From: Bradyrhizobium sp. 138
Lineage (GTDB): Bacteria; Pseudomonadota; Alphaproteobacteria; Rhizobiales; Xanthobacteraceae
Assembly (NCBI RefSeq): GCF_023074075.1
Contig: NZ_JADPKT010000061.1
Span: 1-54,569 of the forward strand
Reading direction: 5' to 3'
Length of the DNA: 54,569 bases
Shown here one piece after another: positions 1-7,026 of the stretch (its first letter is position 1; every line of letters begins with the position of its first letter). The position numbers and the translations under genes were made by a program. The notes below the pieces were generated by a model, which was not told the DNA's origin, did not search any database, and saw only the letters and a program-made list of their open reading frames with translations.

Positions 1-63
1 AGCCAGATAGACTGTGGCATACTCTGCAGCGGCGGGTGCGTCAGTGCGATCGAGCTTGATCAT
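1..63 (-). CDS. 5' end of a truncated minus-strand gene, product unknown
   Basis: Reading the minus strand, an ATG at 63 is preceded by a strong GGAGGA ribosome binding site five bases upstream and opens a frame that runs off the window edge. Only the first 21 residues are visible, beginning MIKLDRTDAP. This is too short to name a family. The strong ribosome binding site is the main reason to believe it is a real start. Confidence 0.5.
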   Translation of the reverse strand, partial: MIKLDRTDAPAAAEYATVYLA

Positions 64-181
64 CTTGGTCCTCCGAGGCTGGGTGGTTGGCAATCCAATT
101 CTAACCTCTTGACCACCCGCCGCCCCATAGGATCTGAGGCGCGAGGCGTGCGTTGCGCCGCAGGGCTCGCACCTCAGTGCC

Positions 182-271
182 GTAGGGTGGGCAAAGCGAA
201 GCGTGCCCACGCATTTTTCGCGATCGAGAGACATGGTGGGCACGGCGCAAGGGCACCTTTGCCCACCCTAC
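182..271. repeat. palindromic GTAGGGTGGGC repeat, copy 1
   Basis: A 90 bp imperfect palindrome begins GTAGGGTGGGCAAAG and ends CTTTGCCCACCCTAC. Inner arms carry GTGCCCACG and GTGGGCACGG. A copy with the same arms but an unrelated loop lies at 54390-54480 in the opposite orientation. From memory, similar elements are common between genes in Bradyrhizobium and relatives and are often mis-annotated as small ORFs. No function is implied beyond a stem-loop at DNA or RNA level. Confidence 0.85.
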
Positions 272-308
272 GATGTCGGCGGTTGTGATGCGCAGACACA
301 CCTTCACC

Positions 309-858
309 TTCTCGCGGCTTGTTTCGCCCGAGTTTTGCTCTTCGCATCGCGCCCTGAAAACGAAAGGGCGCAGGGAAGGCCGGGCGCCGGCTGGCACCCG
401 CTGTCCGTCGTGCGATGAGAATGCACACGCCATGCACAACGGATGGACAGGTGAAGCCGAGAACGTCCGGCCTTCCCTGCGCGATGTTTGACGGCGTATG
501 GCGCGCTCTCCCGGGAGCCGACCTTTCCTTTGGCCTCCGTCACCTCGCGAATTGGCAGCGCGCGTCGCCCGGTTGGGCTCAGCGCACCTCCGCAAGGCTT
601 GGCTGTAGCATCGACAGCCAGGACCACGCGATTTGGCCGTACGCAACAGCGCCGCTCGTCCGCACGCGATCAGGACCTCACGGGGTTCATCCCGCCCTGC
701 TCCCGCCATTCGTGCACGACGCTGCCGCGTCCACCGCTCCCCGATCCGCGGCTCGTGACGACGTACGACCGCCCCTTTCGCCGGATCAGGATGGCCGACA
801 CATACGCCGAAACCGAATTTCGGTAAAGCGGAATATTTTTGCGCACATGGATTGACAG
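309..858. repeat. long dispersed non-coding repeat, copy 1 (about 550 bp)
   Basis: This stretch matches 28763-29319 along its whole length in the same orientation. Shared landmarks come in the same order: the GCCCGAGTTTTGCT start, GCGCAGGGAAGGCCGGGCG, CCTTCCCTGCGCGATGTTTG, GCGCTCTCCCGGGAGCCGA, CGACGTACGACCGCCCCTTT, CCGAATTTCGGTAAAG, GGAATATTTTTG and a final TTGACAG. Insertions and deletions are scattered and do not keep a reading frame, so the open frames crossing it on both strands are treated as spurious. No terminal inverted repeats or target duplication were found. Confidence 0.85.
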
Positions 859-1009
859 AGGCCGACACAGGCACGGACGGCCGCCGGCGCGCATGCCGCA
901 CTCGGGGCCATACCGCGTGGCCCATCGATCGCACGACACCTTGACATGCACGTCACTTCCACGGCTGGTTGCCCCTGCCGGACCAGCGAACTTTCGACGA
1001 GGATATTCC

Positions 1010-2122
1010 ATGCGCAGCACATCGGTCGGCGTCTTCAAGCTCGCCACCGAGGGCCCCGGCGACGTCTCCAGCCTCACGGCTATGATCGGCTCCGGCGCGA
1101 TCGATCCCAAATCGATCCTCGCCATCCTGGGCAAGACCGAGGGCAATGGCGGTGTCAATGATTTCACCCGGGAGTACGCCGTTGCCGCGCTCTGCACGGC
1201 GCTGGCGCCGCAGCTCGGCCTGACCGCGCCCGAGGTCGAGCAGCGGATCGCCTTCGTGATGTCGGGCGGCACCGAGGGTGTGCTCAGCCCGCACATCACG
1301 GTGTTCACGCGCCAGGACGTCCCGCAGCGGCCGGCGGGCATCGCAGGCAAGCGCCTCGCCATCGGCATGGCGCACACCCGCGATTTCCTGCCCGAGGAGC
1401 TCGGGCGCTCCGCGCAGATCACGGAGACGTCGAAGGCGGTGAAGACCGCGATGGTGGATGCCGGCATCACCGATCCCGCCGACGTCCATTTCGTGCAGAT
1501 CAAGTGTCCGCTGCTCACCAGCGATCGCGTCGAAGCCGCAGGCGCGCGCGGCAACAAGACGGCGACGACCAGCGCCTACGCCTCGATGGCCTATTCCCGA
1601 GGCGCCTCCGCGCTCGGCGTTGCCGTCGCGCTCGGTGAGATAGCTCCCGATGTCCGCGACGACGACGTGCTACGGCGATACGACTTGTTCTCGAAGGTCG
1701 CCTCGACCTCGTCCGGAATCGAGTTGATGCACAATGTCGTCATCGTACTCGGCAATTCGGCGGCATCAGTCAGCGAATTCGAAATCGGGCATGCCGTGAT
1801 GAGCGATGCCATCGACGCCGCCGCGGTGATCACAGCGCTGCAAAGCGTCGGACTTGATGTCGCGCCGCAGGCAACGAAGGGCCGCGAACTCGTCAACGTC
1901 TTCGCCAAGGCGGAGGCCTCGCCTGATGGCAGCGTGCGCGGCTTTCGCCACACCATGTTGGAGGACACCGACATCAGCTCGACCCGCCACGCCCGCGCCG
2001 CGGTCGGCGGCCTGATTGCAGGTCTCGCGGGCACCGGGGCCGTCTATGTCTCAGGCGGCGCCGAGCATCAGGGGCCGGCGGGCGGTGGACCGGTTGCAGC
2101 GATCGCACGACTGTCGGATTGA
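1010..2122 (+). CDS. cyanuric acid amidohydrolase / barbiturase-family ring-opening amidohydrolase
   Basis: The 370-residue product belongs to the cyclic-amide ring-opening amidohydrolases (AtzD/TrzD/barbiturase), which hydrolytically open cyanuric acid to carboxybiuret or barbiturate to ureidomalonate. The family is built of three related units, each giving a Lys-Ser pair. All appear present: K42 (GKTEGNGG) with S85 (SGGTEG), K165 (QIKCPLL) with S234/S235 (STSSG), and K300 (VFAKAEA) with S348 (VSGGAEHQGPAGGG). Length is normal for the family. The ATG at 1010 follows GACGAGG; the frame continues upstream into the long repeat but without family sequence. An amidase gene follows after 117 bp, possibly handling the opened product. 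Whether the substrate is cyanurate or barbiturate cannot be told from sequence alone. Confidence 0.9.
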   Translation: MRSTSVGVFKLATEGPGDVSSLTAMIGSGAIDPKSILAILGKTEGNGGVNDFTREYAVAALCTALAPQLGLTAPEVEQRIAFVMSGGTEGVLSPHITVFTRQDVPQRPAGIAGKRLAIGMAHTRDFLPEELGRSAQITETSKAVKTAMVDAGITDPADVHFVQIKCPLLTSDRVEAAGARGNKTATTSAYASMAYSRGASALGVAVALGEIAPDVRDDDVLRRYDLFSKVASTSSGIELMHNVVIVLGNSAASVSEFEIGHAVMSDAIDAAAVITALQSVGLDVAPQATKGRELVNVFAKAEASPDGSVRGFRHTMLEDTDISSTRHARAAVGGLIAGLAGTGAVYVSGGAEHQGPAGGGPVAAIARLSD

Positions 2123-2239
2123 GACGGCCTTCACCTCACCTCTCCGCCCCACGCAACCCTGCCCCTCGCGCCGGCTTAGTTGATTCAGGTGGTCCCTTGC
2201 GAAAAAGGTGGCGCAGCACTTTACGGAGATCAGGACTTC

Positions 2240-3715
2240 ATGACTTTGCCGATGAGCTGGACGGAATGGGCGCAGCACGATGGCGTCGCGCTGGCAGGGC
2301 GCGTCCGCAAGGGCGAGCTGACGGCGAAGGAGCTGGCGCGCCAGGCCGCGGCGGGCATTGCCAAGGTCAATCCGGCGCTGTCGGGCGTGGTCGAGCTGTT
2401 CGAGGACGTGATCGCCGATCCCGCCAAGGACGGCGCCAATCTCGCAGGTCCCTTCGCCGGCCTGCCCTTCCTGATGAAGGATCTCGGGCCGACCATGAAG
2501 GGCCGGCTGCAGGAAATGGGCTCGTTGCTGATGCGCGGCAATCGCGCCAGCGCCGACACGTTCCTGACCGGCAAATTCCGCCAGGCGGGGCTCAATTTGA
2601 TCGGACGGACCACAACGCCGGAATTCGGCGTGTGCTCTTCGGCCGACAATCCCGCCGTCTACGTCACCCGCAATCCCTGGAATACCGACTACACCACCTG
2701 CGGCTCGTCCGCGGGCAGCGCTGCGATGGTGGCCGCCGGCGTGGTGCCGATCGCGCATGCCACCGACGGCGGCGGCTCGATCCGCATTCCCGCCGGCGTC
2801 AACGGCAATATTGGGTTGAAGGTTTCGCGCGGCGTTTTTTCGCTGGCGCCGCACATGTCCGATCTCACCGGCCTCGTCTCGATCCAGGGCTGCCAGTCGC
2901 GCTCGGTACGCGACACCGCGGCGTTCGTCGATCATGCCCGCGGGCCGGCACCCGGCGAGTTCATGCCGTTCTGGACCACGGCGCAGCCATATTGCGAGAT
3001 GATCAAGCGCGATCCTGGCAAGCTGCGCATCGCGCTCTCTCACACCTGGGGCGACTACAAGGCAACGCCGGAGCTCGCAGCCGAGCTGGAGAAAACCGGC
3101 CGCTTCCTCGAAGGCCTCGGCCATCACGTCGACTACGCCCTGCCCGAGCTCGATTTCCGCGCCGCCTTCGAAGCGCAGACGATGTGCTACATCTCGAACT
3201 TCGCGGTGGTGATCTCGAACATGCTCGCCGCGCGCGGGCTGGAGAAGCCGCCGGAAGATCTGATCGAGCCCATGAACATCCGGATCTGGGAAGCCGGCCG
3301 GCACACCAGCTTCGCCGAGCGGGCGAAGATGCAGGGCGTGTTCAACACGACGTCGCGCGGCTTCGGCGCCTTCTTCGAGCAGTGGGACGTGATCCTGACG
3401 CCGATCACCGCGCTGCCGACGCCGAAGGTCGGCACCAGGGAATATCTCACCATCTCCGACAATCCCGATGTGCTGGACTGGTTCGGCAATCTGTGGCGCT
3501 TCTTCGCCTTCACGCCGCTCGCCAATCTCTGCGGCATGCCCGCGATCTCGATGCCGATGGCGGCCCAGGAGCACGGCCTGCCGCTCGGCATCCAGGCCAT
3601 CGCCAAGCAGGCCAATGACGGCCTGCTGCTGCAGCTCGCCGCCCAGATCGAGCGCGCGCTGGACGGCAAGTGGAACGGCGGCAGGTCCGCAAAGGTGCAT
3701 GTGACCAAGGCGTGA
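2240..3715 (+). CDS. amidase-signature enzyme, NylA-like
   Basis: The 491-residue product is an amidase-signature hydrolase. The catalytic Lys lies in FLMKDLG, the glycine/serine-rich signature in CGSSAGSAAMVAAG, and the acyl-binding serine region in TDGGGSIRIPAG. The pattern resembles 6-aminohexanoate cyclic-dimer hydrolase and related amidases more than the shorter AtzE carboxybiuret hydrolases. The chosen ATG at 2240 has ACGGAGA upstream. It lies downstream of the ring-opening amidohydrolase on the same strand, so a role in hydrolysing a linear amide or urea derivative is plausible, but the substrate is unknown. Its stop lies 16 bp from that of the convergent LON/Clp-N gene. Confidence 0.85.
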   Translation: MTLPMSWTEWAQHDGVALAGRVRKGELTAKELARQAAAGIAKVNPALSGVVELFEDVIADPAKDGANLAGPFAGLPFLMKDLGPTMKGRLQEMGSLLMRGNRASADTFLTGKFRQAGLNLIGRTTTPEFGVCSSADNPAVYVTRNPWNTDYTTCGSSAGSAAMVAAGVVPIAHATDGGGSIRIPAGVNGNIGLKVSRGVFSLAPHMSDLTGLVSIQGCQSRSVRDTAAFVDHARGPAPGEFMPFWTTAQPYCEMIKRDPGKLRIALSHTWGDYKATPELAAELEKTGRFLEGLGHHVDYALPELDFRAAFEAQTMCYISNFAVVISNMLAARGLEKPPEDLIEPMNIRIWEAGRHTSFAERAKMQGVFNTTSRGFGAFFEQWDVILTPITALPTPKVGTREYLTISDNPDVLDWFGNLWRFFAFTPLANLCGMPAISMPMAAQEHGLPLGIQAIAKQANDGLLLQLAAQIERALDGKWNGGRSAKVHVTKA

Positions 3716-3731
3716 GCTGCCGCCTCCTCCT

Positions 3732-4958
3732 CTAGCCCTTGTCCTTGGCACTCGCTTGCGCGATGGCCTTGTCCACGCGCCAGCGCGATATGCCCTGCTC
3801 AGCGAGCAAGCGCGCCGCAGGACTTCGCGTCTCCGGAAACAGAGCGACGAGTGCATCGACACCCGTCACGCCGGGATTGCCAACCTGCTGGGCATGCAAC
3901 GCGGCACGGCGGTCAACACGTTGGAAAGCAGCGGTCGGCTCGGCGGTGCCGGTCTCGACCACAATGTGAGCGAGTTCCTTGTCGAGATAGTCGGTCAGGT
4001 TCTGCCTGAGCGTGCCGAGATCGGCGTTGCAGGTCTGCAGGACAGGCGCGGCATCACCGTCTTCGGACAACGCCAGCAGAAGATGTTCCAGCGTTGCAAA
4101 TTGATGGCGGCGTCGGTCGGCGAGTTCAAGGGCCCGGCGGCGCGTGGCGACATAGGCCGGACTGAGCGGACGAGACGACAGATCCTCCATTGCATCGATC
4201 TTCGCCAGCCGCTTCACAGGATCGAGAATTGCCAGCAGTTCGTACTTGTCCTTGACCGACAGCTTCATCCGCGGCGCAATTGTGTCCGCGATATGCCCAA
4301 TGTCGCGCGTTTGATCGAGAAGCAGCCAGACATCGGGCATGAGCAGACCATGGGCCGCCGCGTAATCCTCGAAGCGCTGGATGGTTCGGCGGACCAGGTC
4401 AGGCGCGGCTGCAGACTGGCTCTCGGGCAATTCGGAAGCCTCGGCCCGGTAGCCGCAGTTCGTCGCCGCGAAGCTGCGGAGCCCGACGCGGCGGATTCCG
4501 CGCGTCAGCACCCTGATAGAGCCGTCGGAGAGCCGTTCGAGCTCGACCAATTGAGCGAGCAGACCGATCTCGTAGACGTCGGCAGATTGCGGCTCATCGA
4601 CGGTCGCGTCGCGCTGAATCGCACAGACCATCTCACGTGTGCCCTCGAACGCATGGTTGAGGGCGAGCATCGTGTTCTCGCGCCCGACGAACAACGGAAA
4701 GGTTGCGCCTGGAAACGGCACGAAGTCGCGCAACGGGACCGCGGGATAGATTGCGGTCGCGCTCTTGAGCTTTGCAATCGGCGCAGCTGCCTCGCGCCGC
4801 TCGGCGTGAAGCATTGCCGACAGCGTATTCCAGTCGGCAACGCCCAGCATTCTCGACACCAGTTCGAGGCTTTCGCTGTGACTGACGGTGACGGCCTTGG
4901 TGGTCAGGGATTCGCGCAGGGTCTGCGCCATAGCCTTGGCATCGCGAAAATCGCGCAT
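3732..4958 (-). CDS. LON substrate-binding domain fused to a Clp N-terminal domain, no ATPase
   Basis: The 408-residue protein has three parts. Residues 1-52 form a helical domain of the type named glyoxalase-related in databases (RDAKAMAQTLRESL, then HSESLELVSRMLGVADWNTL). Residues 70-262 match the N-terminal substrate-binding domain of Lon (PLRDFVPFPGATFPLFVGRE, then LLAILDPVKRLAKIDAMEDL). Residues 270-400 look like the double-repeat N domain of ClpA/ClpC (RRRALELADRRRHQFATLEH, LLLALSEDGDAAP, then VTGVDALVALF). No Walker A, AAA+ module or Ser-Lys protease dyad is present, so it is not itself Lon or Clp. It may bind substrates or act as an adaptor. The ATG at 4958 follows AGAGGACGA. It is monocistronic and convergent with the amidase. 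Confidence 0.8.
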   Translation of the reverse strand: MRDFRDAKAMAQTLRESLTTKAVTVSHSESLELVSRMLGVADWNTLSAMLHAERREAAAPIAKLKSATAIYPAVPLRDFVPFPGATFPLFVGRENTMLALNHAFEGTREMVCAIQRDATVDEPQSADVYEIGLLAQLVELERLSDGSIRVLTRGIRRVGLRSFAATNCGYRAEASELPESQSAAAPDLVRRTIQRFEDYAAAHGLLMPDVWLLLDQTRDIGHIADTIAPRMKLSVKDKYELLAILDPVKRLAKIDAMEDLSSRPLSPAYVATRRRALELADRRRHQFATLEHLLLALSEDGDAAPVLQTCNADLGTLRQNLTDYLDKELAHIVVETGTAEPTAAFQRVDRRAALHAQQVGNPGVTGVDALVALFPETRSPAARLLAEQGISRWRVDKAIAQASAKDKG

Positions 4959-5141
4959 CGGTTCGTCCTCTGCATGAGCGATCCAGGAGTGTCAGGTGGT
5001 TGCGTTGCTGACCCGGTCGCTCGGGCAAAGGGGGCCGATCAAGGGCTCGATACGTTCACCATTCCACGGAGGGTGCAACCGGCAGGTCGTATCAACCTGC
5101 ACGGAAGGTGACGCAAAGCTAAATCGCTGTCAATTGCGATC

Positions 5142-5462
5142 TCAGTTCTTCACCGCCGGAATCTCCTCTGCCGCGGGCTGCTGCTGGCCCTGCTTGTACA
5201 TCGCCAGCGCCTTGTCGAGGGCTTCGCGCAGCGCCAGCGCTGCAGCCACGCTGCAACGTAGGTGTGCGGTCTGGACCACGTCGACCCTGACGGCGGCGCC
5301 GACCGGCATCAACAGGTTCGCGGCGAGCTCGATCTGGATCGCGCCGTTGTGATGGCCGAAGCAGGACGCGCCGTCGAAATAGATGATCGGCGCCCGCTCC
5401 GAGCTCGAGGTCGAAATGGTGACGGGCCCCTGGTTGGCGGCGGGCGTTTCGGGATCGGCCAT
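5142..5462 (-). CDS. conserved hypothetical protein, 106 aa
   Basis: The product begins MADPETPAAN and has one compact domain from about residue 24 to 90, with APIIYFDGASCFGHHNGAIQ, a central hydrophobic strand, HLRCSVAAALALREALDKAL and a Gln/Glu-rich tail. The strand-then-helix arrangement recalls DUF3467-type small proteins, but similarity is too weak to assign. The ATG at 5462 lies after a GCAAGGAGT ribosome binding site. It is divergent from the thioesterase gene at 5580, leaving a 117 bp shared upstream region. Confidence 0.7.
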   Translation of the reverse strand: MADPETPAANQGPVTISTSSSERAPIIYFDGASCFGHHNGAIQIELAANLLMPVGAAVRVDVVQTAHLRCSVAAALALREALDKALAMYKQGQQQPAAEEIPAVKN

Positions 5463-5579
5463 GGGGGACTCCTTGCAGTCATCGACGAACGAAGCGCCCA
5501 CCATCGACGCTTCGGCCCGCTCTGTCGAGGCCCCTTCAGGGGTTTTGCGCAGCGCCCGACACTGGTCTAGAACCTTCCC

Positions 5580-6488
5580 ATGAGCACCATATCGACCACG
5601 CTGCCGTTCGAGGAACTCGCCGAGGCGATCAAGGGCCGGCGTTCCGACTACGGCCAAATCAGCGGGCTCCAGCTCGACCGCTTTGCGCCCGCCGAGGCCT
5701 GGTCCAGCCTGCCCTACCGTCCCGTCTTCGTCGGCGACACCGAGACCGGCGTGCTGCATGGCGGCGTCGTCACCGCCATGCTGGACGAGAGCTGCGGCAT
5801 GGCGGTGCAGCTCGCGCTCGACGGTACGCGCGCGATCGCGACGCTCGATTTGCGCATCGATTATCAGAAGCCGGCGACGCCCGGCCTCGACATCAAGGCG
5901 CATTCGGTCTGCAACCGCACCACGCGCTCGATCGCCTTCGTGCGCTCCACCGCCTATCAGGAATCCGAGGACGATCCGGTGGCGACCGCGACCGCCTGCT
6001 TCATGATCGGCGCCAACCGCACCAACATGCTCGCGGACCGCAGGACGGATGCACGGAGCATCCCGACGCTGGAGGCGCCGGAGGATCCGGACGGACCGTT
6101 CGCGCGCAGCCCGTTTGCGCGCTGCCTCGGCATCCGCGTCAACGGCGACGGCACGCTGACGATGCCGTTCTCGCCTGTGATCATCGGCAATCCGATCCTG
6201 CCCGCGATCCATGGCGGCATGACGGGCGCCTTCCTCGAGACCACCGCGATCATCGGCGTCGCGCGCGAGCTCGGCATTGCCGCGCCGCCGAAGCCGATCG
6301 GCCTCACCGTCAACTATTTGCGTTCCGGCCGCGCCCTCGACACGTTCGCCGATGTCTCGATCGTCAAGCAGGGACGGCGCATCGTCGCCTTCGAGGCGCG
6401 CGCCTGGCAGGACGATGCGAACAAGCAGATCGCCACCGCTTTCGGTCATTTCATGCTGCGCCCGACGCCGGGACGTGACGAGGAATAA
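5580..6488 (+). CDS. double-hotdog PaaI-family acyl-CoA thioesterase
   Basis: The 302-residue protein contains two tandem hotdog domains. The first (about 20-145) has ETGVLHGGVVTAMLDESCG and the second (about 175-295) has PAIHGGMTGAFLETTA. HGG followed by an acidic residue in the next helix is the PaaI-type thioesterase active-site pattern. Such enzymes hydrolyse acyl-CoA or aryl-CoA thioesters. PaaI proteins are usually single-domain and dimeric, so this gene encodes a fused pair. The upstream ribosome binding site is weak. No neighbour identifies the substrate. Confidence 0.85.
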   Translation: MSTISTTLPFEELAEAIKGRRSDYGQISGLQLDRFAPAEAWSSLPYRPVFVGDTETGVLHGGVVTAMLDESCGMAVQLALDGTRAIATLDLRIDYQKPATPGLDIKAHSVCNRTTRSIAFVRSTAYQESEDDPVATATACFMIGANRTNMLADRRTDARSIPTLEAPEDPDGPFARSPFARCLGIRVNGDGTLTMPFSPVIIGNPILPAIHGGMTGAFLETTAIIGVARELGIAAPPKPIGLTVNYLRSGRALDTFADVSIVKQGRRIVAFEARAWQDDANKQIATAFGHFMLRPTPGRDEE

Positions 6489-6540
6489 GCGCCTTTTGAC
6501 TTGACGGCGGCAGTCCCGGCCACAACGATAGCGCGTCCCT

Positions 6541-6948
6541 GTGAGAGGTATTGGATTGCGGCACCCGCTCGACATCGTCGCCATGTTCGCCGCACTCTGG
6601 CTGCTGGCCTCGATGATGCTCGACGCGTTGACGCCGAAGGAGCTGACCGCGATCATGATCGCCGTTGCGATCGGCCCCGCGATCGTCATCACCGCCGTGT
6701 TCTACTATTTGCGCTGCCCGCGAATCGACTTTGCGGTGATGTTCGCAGCGCTCTGGCTGATCTCGGACATCGCCATCGCCTTCGTCTCACCGACGCAGCT
6801 GCCGCATTTCCTGATCGTGCTCGGTTTCCTGCCGGCCCTGCTCGTTGGAATTGTGCTGCACTGGCGGACCTTCACCTCTCCCCAGCGGGGAGAGGTCGGA
6901 TTGCGCAGCAATCCGGGTGAGGGGCCGCAGCACTCAGCGAGACCATAA
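6541..6948 (+). CDS. small membrane protein with an internally duplicated two-helix unit
   Basis: The frame from GTG 6541 encodes 135 residues with about four transmembrane helices. Residues 15-50 and 67-102 align without gaps: both begin MFAALWL, have (T/S)P-x-(E/Q)-L at the same offset and end in a Pro-containing hydrophobic run. The protein is therefore a tandem duplication of a two-helix hairpin. The last 25 residues are encoded by a palindromic repeat (6874-7005) and are probably a recent extension. An ATG at 6583 is an alternative start. The function is unknown. Confidence 0.6.
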   Translation: MRGIGLRHPLDIVAMFAALWLLASMMLDALTPKELTAIMIAVAIGPAIVITAVFYYLRCPRIDFAVMFAALWLISDIAIAFVSPTQLPHFLIVLGFLPALLVGIVLHWRTFTSPQRGEVGLRSNPGEGPQHSARP

Positions 6949-7005
6949 CCCCTCACCCGGATCGCATCTTTCGATGCGATCCGACCTCTCCCTTCGGGAG
7001 AGGTC
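6874..7005. repeat. paired palindromic repeat, two double-hairpin units in inverted orientation
   Basis: Two inverted units are visible. The left has a CCTCTCCCC/GGGGAGAGG hairpin, then GGATTGC/GCAATCC, then GGGTGAGGGG. The right begins CCCCTCACCC, then GGATCGCATC/GATGCGATCC, then CCTCTCCC/GGGAGAGG. Each unit is a double hairpin and the pair forms one large palindrome. The left unit overlaps the 3' end of the small membrane protein gene. The right unit ends about 20 bp from the stop codon of poxB, so it may end both convergent transcripts. Confidence 0.8.
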
Positions 7006-7026
7006 GGCCGAGCTGCCTCAGCCGAA

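Noticed and set aside
852..857. TTGACA at the end of each long repeat copy as an outward promoter
   Set aside because: No acceptable -10 sequence is present 16-18 bp downstream in either copy (852-857 or 29313-29318).
101..934. Long open frames on both strands across the first repeat
   Set aside because: The second repeat copy has indels that break these frames, so no protein is conserved. They resemble hypothetical ORFs often called wrongly in such repeats.
2051..3862. A 603-residue minus-strand open frame opposite the amidase
   Set aside because: Arg/Gly/Ala-rich composition without motifs, antisense to a clear amidase gene.
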